Below, piece by piece: positions 1-8,721 of a DNA stretch of 64,000 nt. Origin of the DNA: Bacteroidia bacterium. Its GTDB lineage: Bacteria; Bacteroidota; Ignavibacteria; SZUA-365. The stretch is taken from positions 3,645,131-3,709,130 of the forward strand of contig JAOSJT010000001.1 in NCBI GenBank assembly GCA_027493955.1, read 5' to 3'. Position 1 is the first letter of the stretch, and each line of letters begins with the position of its first letter. The notes beneath the pieces are model-generated. The model ran no database searches. It had not been told where the DNA came from and was given only the letters and a program-made list of their open reading frames with translations. Both the position numbers and the translations under genes were made by a program.

Positions 1-1
1 G

Positions 2-1243
2 GTGTTCGCGCAAGGACAGGCGGTAGGCGGATCCACCGTCATCAACAACGCGATCTGGCTGCGCGCGGATCTCGACGCGGTGCTTCCGGAGTGGGAAAAG
101 CACAAGGCCTTCGTAGACAAGCAGGCACTGCTGTCAGCGTATGCGGAGATCGAGCGGGCGCTGCATGTTGTTCCCATCGATCCGCTGATGGCGAACGCGG
201 GTTCGGAGTTTTTTCTCAAGGGCTGCCGCGCCCTGGGTATTCAGGCCGAATATCTCAAGCACAACCGCAAAGACTGCATCGGCTGCGGTTGGTGCAATTT
301 CGGCTGCCGTTACAACCGCAAAACCTCCATGCTGGTTACCTATCTGCCCTGGGCCGAGCAACGCGGTGTGGACATCATAGACGGAGCACGGGATGTGCGT
401 ATTCTGCATCAGGCCGGTGAGGCGAAAACGGTGGAGTTTTCCGGAGTGGGCGACAGTTTTTCACCCAACGCGACATCCACCATCAAAGCCGGCAAAGTGA
501 TAGTGTGCGCCGGTGCCATCGGCTCGAGCGAGGTATTACTCCGCAGCAACATCAATCCCAACGGTCGAACAGGTCTGCATTTTCACGCGCTGGGCGGCGT
601 GCTGGTCTCCGCCGAGGCACCGATGCAGCTGGATGGCTTCGACAATATCGGACTCACTTGCATGGCGCATGCAAGCCCGGATTATCTCGTCGAATCTTAT
701 TTCACACCGCCGGCGGTTTTTTCTCTCAGCATCAGCGGCTGGTTCAACGAGCATTATCGCAAAATGAAGCGCTACAATCATTACGCGCAGGCCGGCGTCA
801 TGGTGGCCACGGATCCGACGGGACGCATCAGCATCAACAAAAAGGGTCATGTGGAAATCGATCTGGTTTTTTCGCAGCGGGATGTCGCGGGACTGAAGGA
901 AGGCATCAAAACCCTCGCGCGCATCTATTTCGCGGCGGGTGCGCTGCGCGTCATACCCGCAACCTACGAGGGTATTGATTTCCTTAGCGTCAATGATCTT
1001 ACGGCTCTGGATGCGCGGATCAAGGCGCCGGACGATTTGCTGCTGGGTTCGGCGCATCCGCAGGGCGGGAATGTCATGAGCGACGATCCGCGGCAGGGCG
1101 TGGTGGACTGCGGTTTCAAGGTGCATGGCTACAGCAACGTATACGTCGTGGATGCGAGCGTCTTCCCCACGAATATCAAGGCGAATTGCCAGGCCACGGT
1201 GATGGCCATGGCGCATTATGCTTCGAAGGTGATTGTCGGATAA
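2..1243 (+). CDS. GMC-family FAD oxidoreductase, 5' truncated by the window edge
   Basis: C-terminal part of a glucose-methanol-choline oxidoreductase, which oxidises an alcohol or sugar hydroxyl with FAD. The reading frame is open to the first base, so the N-terminal dinucleotide-binding GxGxxG region lies outside the window and the GTG at base 2 is not a real start. The GMC signature GGSTVINNAIW is at residues 9-19, and the conserved C-terminal block runs from GSAHPQGG through VVDASVFPTNIKANCQATVMA. A cysteine cluster, CIGCGWCNFGC (about residues 92-102), matches the position of the C-rich loop in fatty-alcohol-oxidase and gluconate/glucose-dehydrogenase-like GMC enzymes. In some FAD glucose dehydrogenases that loop binds a 3Fe-4S cluster; binding here is inferred. 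Substrate unknown. A PhoD-like gene follows 57 bases downstream on the same strand. Confidence 0.85.
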   Translation: MFAQGQAVGGSTVINNAIWLRADLDAVLPEWEKHKAFVDKQALLSAYAEIERALHVVPIDPLMANAGSEFFLKGCRALGIQAEYLKHNRKDCIGCGWCNFGCRYNRKTSMLVTYLPWAEQRGVDIIDGARDVRILHQAGEAKTVEFSGVGDSFSPNATSTIKAGKVIVCAGAIGSSEVLLRSNINPNGRTGLHFHALGGVLVSAEAPMQLDGFDNIGLTCMAHASPDYLVESYFTPPAVFSLSISGWFNEHYRKMKRYNHYAQAGVMVATDPTGRISINKKGHVEIDLVFSQRDVAGLKEGIKTLARIYFAAGALRVIPATYEGIDFLSVNDLTALDARIKAPDDLLLGSAHPQGGNVMSDDPRQGVVDCGFKVHGYSNVYVVDASVFPTNIKANCQATVMAMAHYASKVIVG

Positions 1244-1300
1244 GCAGTCCTGCGCGCGGATAACGCTACGGACGAATGACACGCAAGGAGAACACGCGAA

Positions 1301-2764
1301 ATGAATATTATTCTTCACCCCCGGGCAGCGCCCGCCGACAGGATACGCGTATGGATCGGTGCATTTCAGGCCACCACGGAAGCACAGCTCACCTGGTTTT
1401 TGGACAGCGTCCCGGTGACGCCCACCGTGCTCCGTCCCCTCAGCAGCGTCCGACACAACACTATGCTGCCGCCCGGCGTGAATCCATCCGGTGTGCGGCG
1501 CGTATTCAGCGGAGTCTATGAATTCAACGGACTGCAGCCGGATACGCTGTACACCATCGCCGTGCATGCAGGCGGCAGCGGCGCGAGCATCAATGTGCGC
1601 ACGCTGCCGGACCGCGTGCCCGCGTTGCTCGACGGTACGTTCAACGTGCTGCTTGTCTCTTGTTTTCATCGGGACGAAGATCCGGCGGGCTTGGCGGGAA
1701 GCATCGTTTCGCAGCTTCCGGTGACAGTGAAACCGCATCTTTCAATCCTCATGGGTGATCAGGTGTATCTCGATCTGCCGACACTGCGGAATTTTCCGGA
1801 CGACGAGGTCTGGCTCGCCCAGAAATTCGAAAGCGATTACGCGGCGAACTGGCAGGGGAGTCCTGGCTATGCGCAGATACTCGCCACGGCGCCCAGCGTA
1901 TCGGTGCCGGACGACCACGAGTACTGGAACAACTATCCGCATCCCAGTCCCATGATCGGGAATTCCCTCACCGCTAACGGACGGAATCGCTGGAGGCGCG
2001 CGGCGCTGGCGATGTATGAAGGATTTCAGCTTCCCTATCCTGCGGAACTCCGGCAGCCGTTCACTCTGAATGTTGCACCGCTGTCGTTTTTTATTCCCGA
2101 TATGCGATCGCTCCGTGGAGAGGGGCGGGAGAGCACCATGCATCCCGACGCACTGCAGCGTATGTCGGATTGGGTGGACGAGGTAATTGCGCGGCGCGAT
2201 TATCCGGTGTTCGTATCCGGACAATCCCTGTATAGCGAAGCGGTTGGAGGTTTCGCGGGAGCCGTGGCAGATTACGAATTGCCCAACTACGCGGACTATG
2301 CGCCGGTGATGCGGCAACTTGCTCGACTGGCCGACGCGGGACTCCCGGCCTTCTGTCTGACCGGGGATGTACACTGGGGCCGCGTGACGCAGACGAGAGA
2401 CGTCCGTACAAACCGCACCGCCGTGTTTGAAATCATCTCCTCGCCAACGTCGCTTGTGACGACCGTGGGTTTCGATCAGGTGTCGGCGGTGGGCGCGTGG
2501 TTCAGCCGGCTTTTCGGAAAACCCAAAGCCTGGCCGCGGCACTCGGACGCCGCGAAGCCGCCGGATTTCCTGGCCTCCGATGTGCTCGCAGAGCGTTTCC
2601 GCTGCGACATGCTGCACGGACAGCGCGGCAATCACGTAGCGTTACTGCAATTCGCCCGCAATGGCACCTCCATGAATTTCCGCGTAACCTACGTTCCGAT
2701 CAGCAGGGACAGCACTCTCGGGAAGCCGGTCGTTGTCGGACCATTTCAACTCAGACAGAATTAA
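1301..2764 (+). CDS. PhoD-like metallophosphatase (alkaline phosphatase D family)
   Basis: 487-residue metal-dependent phosphatase/phosphodiesterase-like protein. The metallophosphatase motifs are in order: SCFHR start of the fold (about residue 120), LMGDQVYLD (GDxxY, about 150), VPDDHEYWNN (DDHE, about 205) and LTGDVHWG (GDxHxG, about 353). The N-terminal 100 residues look like the beta-sandwich that precedes the catalytic domain in PhoD proteins. No signal peptide is evident, unlike secreted PhoD enzymes, so it may be cytoplasmic. The start ATG has an AAGGAGA ribosome site 8-9 bases upstream. The next gene starts 16 bases after the stop, so the two are probably cotranscribed. Substrate unknown. 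Confidence 0.8.
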   Translation: MNIILHPRAAPADRIRVWIGAFQATTEAQLTWFLDSVPVTPTVLRPLSSVRHNTMLPPGVNPSGVRRVFSGVYEFNGLQPDTLYTIAVHAGGSGASINVRTLPDRVPALLDGTFNVLLVSCFHRDEDPAGLAGSIVSQLPVTVKPHLSILMGDQVYLDLPTLRNFPDDEVWLAQKFESDYAANWQGSPGYAQILATAPSVSVPDDHEYWNNYPHPSPMIGNSLTANGRNRWRRAALAMYEGFQLPYPAELRQPFTLNVAPLSFFIPDMRSLRGEGRESTMHPDALQRMSDWVDEVIARRDYPVFVSGQSLYSEAVGGFAGAVADYELPNYADYAPVMRQLARLADAGLPAFCLTGDVHWGRVTQTRDVRTNRTAVFEIISSPTSLVTTVGFDQVSAVGAWFSRLFGKPKAWPRHSDAAKPPDFLASDVLAERFRCDMLHGQRGNHVALLQFARNGTSMNFRVTYVPISRDSTLGKPVVVGPFQLRQN

Positions 2765-2779
2765 CAGCAGGAGAAAACG

Positions 2780-3514
2780 ATGATCAATATTCTGAGCTCC
2801 AATGCGTCAGCGCCCAGCAAGGGATTGCTGAAAACTCCCAGAGTGCAGGACGAGGATAATATTTCCTGGCTCGGTAGAGTGATGTCGGAGGATGACAGAA
2901 GCACTATTGTGCTGGTCGGCGGAAAAAGTCCGGCAGCGTTCCGCCTCCGTGTCGCACAGTCCCATGTGCGTCATGATCTGTATCCCAGTTCGTGGTCCCA
3001 TGCCATGCTTCTCGGCAAGCGGGCAAAAAAGCTGGCCTCCTCCGAGGTGTACGAGATCAGTCTCGAAGCTCCGGGCGGCATGGGATTTCCCCCACCCACA
3101 AACGCCGTACAGAAAGGCAAGCTCTCCGCGTACGCCGATGCCGCGCAGTATCCGAACATCGCCGTATTGCATGTCCCGGTGGAAACGAAAGAGGTCCTGT
3201 CCGCGCTTGGGCGTTTTCAAATGCAGCGCGCCGTCCTGGACGCTATGGACCTGCTGGTGCGCTGGCTGGCGTTTTCCTGGGGAGTGGCGGGCACGGGAAA
3301 TCCGTTGCTTGAGAATCACGGCATCCCTTCCGCGGCGATGCTGGATGTGGTGTTCGGCGCGGCGGGATTCGATCTCACGCCCGGACTCGAAAGCCGCGCG
3401 AGCTGTCCCGAAGCCATCTGGCAGGCCGCGAAATGGTGGCACGAGTATTACGAAAAGCAGGGACTTACCTCGCTGTCGGGGGCGTATGTGGTTGGGCATG
3501 AACTGTTGAAATAA
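2780..3514 (+). CDS. hypothetical protein, possible permuted papain-fold (NlpC/P60-like)
   Basis: 244-residue protein not recognised with confidence. AGGAG lies 8 bases before the ATG. The phosphatase gene ends 16 bases upstream, which suggests an operon. There is no signal peptide or membrane segment. Two features hint at a circularly permuted papain fold (YiiX/LRAT type), where the His precedes the Cys: an SHAMLLG block at residues 73-79, and later SCPEAIWQAAKWW with Cys209 at the start of a predicted helix. A strand-like NIAVLHVPV segment lies between them. This is pattern inference only; no diagnostic motif settles it, and a structural fold comparison would be needed. Confidence 0.6.
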   Translation: MINILSSNASAPSKGLLKTPRVQDEDNISWLGRVMSEDDRSTIVLVGGKSPAAFRLRVAQSHVRHDLYPSSWSHAMLLGKRAKKLASSEVYEISLEAPGGMGFPPPTNAVQKGKLSAYADAAQYPNIAVLHVPVETKEVLSALGRFQMQRAVLDAMDLLVRWLAFSWGVAGTGNPLLENHGIPSAAMLDVVFGAAGFDLTPGLESRASCPEAIWQAAKWWHEYYEKQGLTSLSGAYVVGHELLK

Positions 3515-3639
3515 ACGGAATTCGAATGGCGTCCTGTTTTTGAAAGACCGCTTCTGTTGTCGGTGCAAGAGTGTCGTTTGATGGTCATCTGGAGAGTCAT
3601 AGATTCATTGAGTGGAAGAGCGCGTGAATGCAGGACAGA

Positions 3640-3917
3640 ATGGACAGCACACACCCCAAAATTGAGAACATTTTCGAGGCAAAAGCCGCTCGTTGGCGCA
3701 CCCTGGCCCGTCTTCCGATTGAGGAGAAGGTGAAAATCCTCATCCAACTCCAGAAGATGGCGCTCCGTTGCTCCGTGCGCGCGGCAGGGATGTCCGTATA
3801 CGGGAATTGGATGAGTCAGAAAAGGATTGGCATCGGGGTCAGGTCCGGACAGCAGCTCCGCGGGTAATGACGCCTGGCCGATACCCCAGTAGAACATGCT
3901 TGTTCATTTTTCGGTAG
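3640..3917 (+). pseudogene. small conserved protein with a frameshift (AbiEii-neighbour type)
   Basis: The first 40 codons give IENIFEAKAARWRTLARL followed by IEEKVKILIQLQKMA. This resembles small (about 60-residue) conserved proteins often found beside AbiEii-like nucleotidyltransferases. After that, the frame beginning at 3640 degenerates and stops at 3867. The +2 frame from base 3765 continues the expected ending, PLLRARGRDVRIREL, and stays open to a TAG at 3915-3917. This indicates an indel near 3763. No nucleotidyltransferase partner is nearby. An alternative start is ATG 3628. It could be a decayed orphan or a sequencing indel. Confidence 0.5.
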
Positions 3918-3995
3918 TGCCGGACTTGTCATGCGATGTACCTTGTCACGTAGGCATTGTACAGCACGTGAAAGCTCATGCAGGCAGGATCGATC

Positions 3996-5039
3996 ATGAA
4001 TACTCTGACTTTTGAAGAAATGTACGACGCCATCGGTACGCGGGACTCCATGTACGAAGGCGTGTTCATCACCGCCGTGAAGACCACCGGTATTTTTTGT
4101 CGTCCCTCTTGCCGCGCGCGCAAACCGAAACCGGAAAATGTCGAGTTCTTCCCCACAGCGCAGGAGGCCCTCCGCAGCGGCTACCGGCCCTGCATGCTGT
4201 GCAAACCCATGGAAAGGCGGGACGAAACACCGGACTTCATACGCGGTATCATAAACCTTGTGAGGAATAACCCGTTCGATAGGATTAAGGATGCCGATAT
4301 CCGGGAAAGGGGACTCGAACCCAGTCAGTTGCGGCGCTGGTTCCTGAAGCATCACAATATGACCTTTCATGCCTACCAACGCATGCTGCGCATCAACACC
4401 GCCTATCAGCGCATCAGCGAGGGAGGGACGGTGACGGAGGCGGCATTCGACAGCGGGTATGATTCGCTCAGCGGGTTCGGGGAGCGCTATCGCGACATTT
4501 TCGGGGCGGCGCCAACGCGGACGAAAAACACGGCGGTCATTTCCATCGTGCGGTTGACGACGCCCATTGGTCCGATGTTCGCGGGTGCGAGCGCCGACGG
4601 ACTATGCCTACTCGAATTCACGGACCGACGCATGCTCGAGAGGGAATTTCTGGATCTGCGTCGGTATAAAAACGCCGTGATTCTGCCGGGGACGAACCGG
4701 CATCTCGAACAGACGGAGAGAGAATTGCGCGAGTATTTCGCGGGCGAACGGAAGGATTTCACCGTCACCATAGACGCACCGGGGACGCCATTCCAAGAAG
4801 CGGTGTGGCGCGTTCTCACGCGCATTCCCTACGGGGAGACGCGCTCCTACGCGCAGCAGGCCGAGGCCCTCGGCAATACCAAGGCCGTGCGCGCCGTGGC
4901 CTACGCAAACGGTATGAACCGCATCAGCATCATCATACCCTGCCACCGCGTCATCGGAGCGGACGGAAGCCTCACCGGCTACGGCGGCGGCCTGCATCGG
5001 AAGCGCTGGTTGCTGGATTTCGAGAAGAAGCATAGTTGA
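3996..5039 (+). CDS. ada: Bifunctional Ada: methyl-phosphotriester and O6-alkylguanine-DNA alkyltransferase/regulator
   Basis: 347-residue adaptive-response protein with the full E. coli Ada layout. The N-terminal Zn/phosphotriester domain carries FCRPSC (Cys35 and Cys39) and RPCMLC (Cys66 and Cys69); Cys35 is the expected methyl acceptor. A central AraC-type helix-turn-helix follows (about residues 85-180, ending YRDIFGAAPT). The C-terminal alkyltransferase domain has the active-site IIPCHRVIG motif near residue 310. The start at 3996 was chosen because AGGA lies 7-8 bases upstream; ATG 3978 would add six residues. It repairs O6-alkylguanine and activates its own regulon when methylated. No alkA or alkB is adjacent. 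Monocistronic in appearance. Confidence 0.93.
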   Translation: MNTLTFEEMYDAIGTRDSMYEGVFITAVKTTGIFCRPSCRARKPKPENVEFFPTAQEALRSGYRPCMLCKPMERRDETPDFIRGIINLVRNNPFDRIKDADIRERGLEPSQLRRWFLKHHNMTFHAYQRMLRINTAYQRISEGGTVTEAAFDSGYDSLSGFGERYRDIFGAAPTRTKNTAVISIVRLTTPIGPMFAGASADGLCLLEFTDRRMLEREFLDLRRYKNAVILPGTNRHLEQTERELREYFAGERKDFTVTIDAPGTPFQEAVWRVLTRIPYGETRSYAQQAEALGNTKAVRAVAYANGMNRISIIIPCHRVIGADGSLTGYGGGLHRKRWLLDFEKKHS

Positions 5040-5310
5040 AACTACTGCTCGCAGACGGTGAACGGATAGACTACCGGGAGGGGTACATCCATGCAAGTAC
5101 AGATTCGTGATCATTTGATCTCAAGGGATTTTTTCTTCATATTCCACGCGGCGTAATCCAGCAAACAGGCGTCACAGCCAACTCCTCAAACGTGGTCGAT
5201 ATACCGGGCCCATTGTTTCAGGTGTGTGTTCCGCTGTTCATCGCAATGCGTTGTGATGCTATCAAAGAACAGAGCTCTGCCGCGTCCCCTATCTTACACA
5301 GGAGGTTAGT

Positions 5311-5895
5311 ATGAAGTCACGTAGTGTATTCGATGGAATCATTTTCGTAGCGCTGTGCGCAGCATTGCTGTACACGGTAAGTCCCGACGCTACCGCCCAA
5401 ACGGAGAAACGCTTCACCATGCGGGGTACGACGGAATTGGGCGGGAGCATCTCCTTTCAGAGTATCTCCACTGTCACCAACGGCAACACGGGCGACGCGG
5501 TGAATTATCTCACCGTCGCACCCTTTGTCGGTTTCTTCCTTGCCGACGGCTTCGAGCTGGGATTCAATCCCTTCGGTATATCGTACGCAAGCAGCGGCGG
5601 AAGCTCGGCAATGCAGCTGTCCATTTTTATTGCCCCCGCGTACAATTTCACCACGCAGGGTTCCACGTATCCTTTTATCGAGGGACTGATCGGGTATACC
5701 TCCACCGCAAACGGCAGCACACGCAGCGGTCTCAGCTTCGGCGGAAGAGCGGGTATGAAGCAGGAGGTGGCGGAACATGCGCTGCTGAATATCGCAATTC
5801 AGTATCTGCAGATTACAACGAATCCGGCAGGGGCGAGCAATCGCTACGGATCCAATCAACTGGCGCTGGTGCTGGGATTCTCCATCTGGGTGTGA
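5311..5895 (+). CDS. secreted outer-membrane beta-barrel-like protein
   Basis: 194-residue protein with an N-terminal signal peptide (hydrophobic core IIFVALCAALLYTV, likely cleavage after TAQ near residue 30). The mature part has alternating amphipathic strands rich in Gly, Ser, Thr and aromatics (YLTVAPFVGFF, FELGFNPFGI, LSIFIAPAYNF), and the chain ends on an aromatic/hydrophobic strand, ALVLGFSIWV. This resembles small porin-like or OmpX/OmpW-like barrels. A strong AGGAGG ribosome site precedes the ATG. No specific function is recognised. It stands alone, with about 270 bases of non-coding DNA upstream. Confidence 0.7.
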   Translation: MKSRSVFDGIIFVALCAALLYTVSPDATAQTEKRFTMRGTTELGGSISFQSISTVTNGNTGDAVNYLTVAPFVGFFLADGFELGFNPFGISYASSGGSSAMQLSIFIAPAYNFTTQGSTYPFIEGLIGYTSTANGSTRSGLSFGGRAGMKQEVAEHALLNIAIQYLQITTNPAGASNRYGSNQLALVLGFSIWV

Positions 5896-6638
5896 GGTTC
5901 TCCGTTGCGACGTAACGGTTGCGAGCGGGGGAGAATCGCACTCAGAACAGAAGAATTCCTTGTCGGACGCACACCTCCGGCGAGCATGCTCTCTGGAGGC
6001 ATGGTGTACGACCGATGGAGAAATTACCGGTCCCAAATCCGCTGCAATGTGGCATGGATTCCATGTGAATAAACGTGCTGATTTGCGAAGCGCTGGTGCC
6101 TTTCGAATATAGTCCAGCCTGGGACGGGAGACGTAGGTACCATCGAATCGTCTGCCGCACACCCGGAGGCGAGGAGAGCGTGCGCCACGACGTTCCGTAA
6201 CCGGGTCAGCCATTTCTCTCTGAGGCGGTGTGTAACAATCAGGTCCGATCCGGGAGCCGCGCCACCGTCCGTGGTTCGGACCACGCAATGTTTCAGGAAA
6301 TGCCCGGAGTGATGCAGATACACGCAAACTGCTCTGCAAGTGTGTGCTTTCAGAGGGATGTTGCTCTACTCTACCACAACATCCGGGTATGAGAAGAAAA
6401 CATCATGCAGCAATCGGATAATGAAAGTCAGCTACCGTACCGCCGGGATGCATTGATGAACAAGTAGATCGGGAGTCATCGGAGCAACGTGTGCCGCTTC
6501 TCATTACGCATCACTGAGCGGAAGGGAATAGTCATCAGACGCCATTTAACCGATTCGTGACATTTGCATGACAGAAAGACATGCCCGCTCCGCGTTCTTT
6601 GTAGTGAACAGTTTCACAACAGAAAAGCGCGGTGCGGT
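5896..6638. other. 743-base stretch without a convincing gene
   Basis: Open frames on both strands here are low-complexity Arg/His-rich shadows without ribosome sites. An 8-bp perfect inverted repeat (GGATGTTG / CAACATCC, 13-base loop) lies at 6356-6384 and is followed by no T-run. Nothing else was recognised. The promoter of the downstream ThiF-like gene must lie here. Confidence 0.5.
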
Positions 6639-7565
6639 ATGGCGACAACAGCAGCAGCAGCAAGGAGAAGGGATCCACGATTTTCACGACAGGAAGGATT
6701 GGTCCCGGATGCCCTGTTGGACGTCCTGCCCAGTGTGTCCGTCTTCATTCCTGGAATGGGGGCGATAGGAAGCGCAACATTGCTGGCCCTGGCACGCACG
6801 GGTATCGGACGCTTCGTGATCGTCGATCCCGATACCATCAGTATTGAAAATGTCGCGGGGCAGGTCTTCGCAACGACAGACACCGTGGGCCGTCACAAAA
6901 CGGAAGTCGCCGCCGAAATCATACACGCGATCAATCCCGGAGCTATCGTCGAAGTCCAGAATATGACCAACAGTATCCATACACTCAAGGACATTATGGA
7001 TACGGTTGACGTCGTCGTTCTCGGTATGGATTCGCTCGTCGGCGGCATCGCGTGCTATCGTGCAGCGCGACTGGCCCGAAAGCCCGTTGTGGACTTTCTC
7101 TATTTTCCCACTCCGAATGTCATTTCGACGCTGCCGACGGAGGAGACTCCCGAAGAGCGTTTCGAGTATCCCACTCGCGACTGCTCGATTGAGCAATGTG
7201 TGGATTATCATCTGGCCGTCGAATCACTGCTGCGTGTGCTTGCGTACGGATTCGCGGTGAATCCCGGGATTCTAGAAAACACTTCCCTGGTGGATAATCC
7301 GATGCTGGGCCGCTTTTTACGACTGGAAGGACCCATCCCCAGCTTTGCGCCGCTGACCATGGAAGTAGGGGCTCTTATGGCGCGGGAGACTCTTGCAATG
7401 ATCGCCCTGGAGCATGGATTGGAATGGCCACGTCTCGGAAGACCGGGATTCTACGTCGATACATATAGTGGATGTTGCAAACGCGCATCAACTGCGAGAC
7501 TGAATGAGTTACCGGGCGCAACGATGATAATGGACCGGTTGAGGGAGGTGCGTGATGTCGCGTAG
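6639..7565 (+). CDS. ThiF/E1-like adenylyltransferase family protein
   Basis: 308-residue protein of the ThiF/MoeB/E1 fold, which adenylates C-termini of ubiquitin-like proteins or peptides. A nucleotide-binding loop (FIPGMGAIGSATLLALA) is followed by FVIVDPDTISIENVAGQ, matching the D...D..N...Q pattern of the family. Arg/Lys residues follow (GRHKTEVAAEII), then VVLGMDSL, where the family has a conserved Asp. Paired CxxC zinc motifs are not evident; Cys occurs as DCSIEQC and GCC. A clear catalytic-Cys loop cannot be assigned. The frame is open to 6564, but MATTAAAARRRDPRFSRQEG at 6639 looks like the natural N-terminus. The stop overlaps the start of the GNAT gene. No ubiquitin-like protein was found nearby. 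Confidence 0.75.
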   Translation: MATTAAAARRRDPRFSRQEGLVPDALLDVLPSVSVFIPGMGAIGSATLLALARTGIGRFVIVDPDTISIENVAGQVFATTDTVGRHKTEVAAEIIHAINPGAIVEVQNMTNSIHTLKDIMDTVDVVVLGMDSLVGGIACYRAARLARKPVVDFLYFPTPNVISTLPTEETPEERFEYPTRDCSIEQCVDYHLAVESLLRVLAYGFAVNPGILENTSLVDNPMLGRFLRLEGPIPSFAPLTMEVGALMARETLAMIALEHGLEWPRLGRPGFYVDTYSGCCKRASTARLNELPGATMIMDRLREVRDVA

Positions 7566-8298
7566 TTCTTGCCCGAACACCCAGCAGGAAGTACAGGTCA
7601 GGATCGCGGCCGATGCCGAGTCACGTGCCTGCGTACATCGCCTGCGTGAGGAGGTATTTATCAACGAGTTGGGATATGAAATCGTCGGATCATTTCATGA
7701 AGCAGGAGTGACCGCCCAGGCACATTCGAGGGGCGCCTTACTTCTTGCCGAGGTAGAAAACGTGCCGGTGGGGAGCATGGCAATTGATTGGTGGATCGGT
7801 TGCGATTCAACTTCTGATGAAATCAAACAGTATGGGTTAGGGAGATTTCTCGGAGTTTTCACTGAAGAGGCGATCGTGACCGTACGGAAATGGCTTGTCC
7901 GCGACGCATTTCGATCCCTGAAGGTATGCAAAGCACTGCTTCGTGCGGCGGTGCAGTTTGTGGAGGACAAACCATCCGTCCAGTTTGTTTGCATTGATTG
8001 CGTTGGAGAACTAGTGGATCATTACCGCACGCTTGGATTCCGTCAATACGCCGCAGCGTTCCGTTATGGTGCCGGTGGCGCTCTCTGCGTTCCGATGTGT
8101 CTCGTGTTGGATGATCATCATTGGCTCAACGCAATCAGATCACCGTTGTTACCGCTGTTGAAAGCGATCGGTCGCTTTGACAATCCCGTGGCCCGGGCAT
8201 GCTTCGATCAAATCGTCCATGAGTGGCAGCACGAGGAAGCCACCGGGAAATGCAATACCGTCGGAGTGGCGTGCGCGAAAAGCTCGCGTGCTGCCTGA
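7555..8298 (+). CDS. GNAT-fold acyltransferase, FeeM/autoinducer-synthase-like
   Basis: 247-residue protein. The N-terminal block VHRLREEVFINELGY resembles N-acyl-amino-acid synthase (FeeM) and LuxI-like GNAT enzymes, which begin with a conserved R...E.G(Y/F) segment. The acceptor-side block VRKWLVRDAFRSLKVCKALL and the later VDHYRTLGFRQYAAAF (YxxxGFR) fit the acyl-CoA/ACP-binding core. The start at ATG 7555 has AGGGAGG about 6 bases upstream; GTG 7552 is possible. It overlaps the last codons of the ThiF-like gene by 11 bases, so translation is probably coupled. This suggests a joint pathway that modifies an amino-acid or peptide substrate. The substrate is unknown. Confidence 0.7.
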   Translation: MSRSSCPNTQQEVQVRIAADAESRACVHRLREEVFINELGYEIVGSFHEAGVTAQAHSRGALLLAEVENVPVGSMAIDWWIGCDSTSDEIKQYGLGRFLGVFTEEAIVTVRKWLVRDAFRSLKVCKALLRAAVQFVEDKPSVQFVCIDCVGELVDHYRTLGFRQYAAAFRYGAGGALCVPMCLVLDDHHWLNAIRSPLLPLLKAIGRFDNPVARACFDQIVHEWQHEEATGKCNTVGVACAKSSRAA

Positions 8299-8721
8299 TA
8301 CACACGTGAGGTTTTCAAATGGCGAAGCTGGTATACCCCCACGTCCGGGTGCGCTCCGAAGGCGCGTTGCTGCGTTTCACCCATAAAAAAATCGAGCTTG
8401 GATATTCGCGCACACAGCGTCGCACCTGCCATAGAATTTCACACAGGATTTTTCAGGGAATTCTCTCAGCCCTGTCGACCACAGAGAACGGAGAGGACCA
8501 TTCGCACCGGAGAATGCACCCACGGAAATTGGTATTGTCTCTCTCTGTCCATACTACTACCTTTGATTTCGGGATATTGCTGTCCCCATCCCGAGTGCCT
8601 GAATTTCCACATACGACGATACACACAGGGCCGATGCTCCGGATCTTTGCTCATTTATACGATATTCTCATGTTATAATCTCCTGTACGAAAAGGCGGCA
8701 GTCACATCAGAGGAGTCTGTC
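8299..8721. other. non-coding stretch between the GNAT gene and a secreted-protein gene
   Basis: A frame from ATG 8319 (119 codons, GAGG upstream) follows the GNAT gene by 20 bases. Its composition drifts into His/Arg/Thr-rich text with no family resemblance, so it is not called. A promoter-like element lies at the 3' end (see 8651-8679). Confidence 0.4.
8651..8679 (+). promoter_or_regulatory. putative promoter (extended -10) for the gene at 8722
   Basis: TGTTATAAT at 8671-8679 is a perfect TATAAT with an upstream TG. A weak -35-like TCATTT sits 17 bases before the hexamer. It is 43 bases before the ATG of the secreted protein. Whether this phylum's sigma factor uses such a site is not established. 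Confidence 0.35.

Noticed and set aside
536-1738. 400-codon minus-strand frame opposite the GMC and PhoD genes
   Set aside because: Arg/His/Ala-rich shadow of two well-supported genes with no motif or ribosome site.
8319-8678. 119-codon frame after the GNAT gene
   Set aside because: The first 25 residues look plausible and GAGG precedes it, but the rest is His/Arg/Thr-rich shadow text and a promoter lies at its end.
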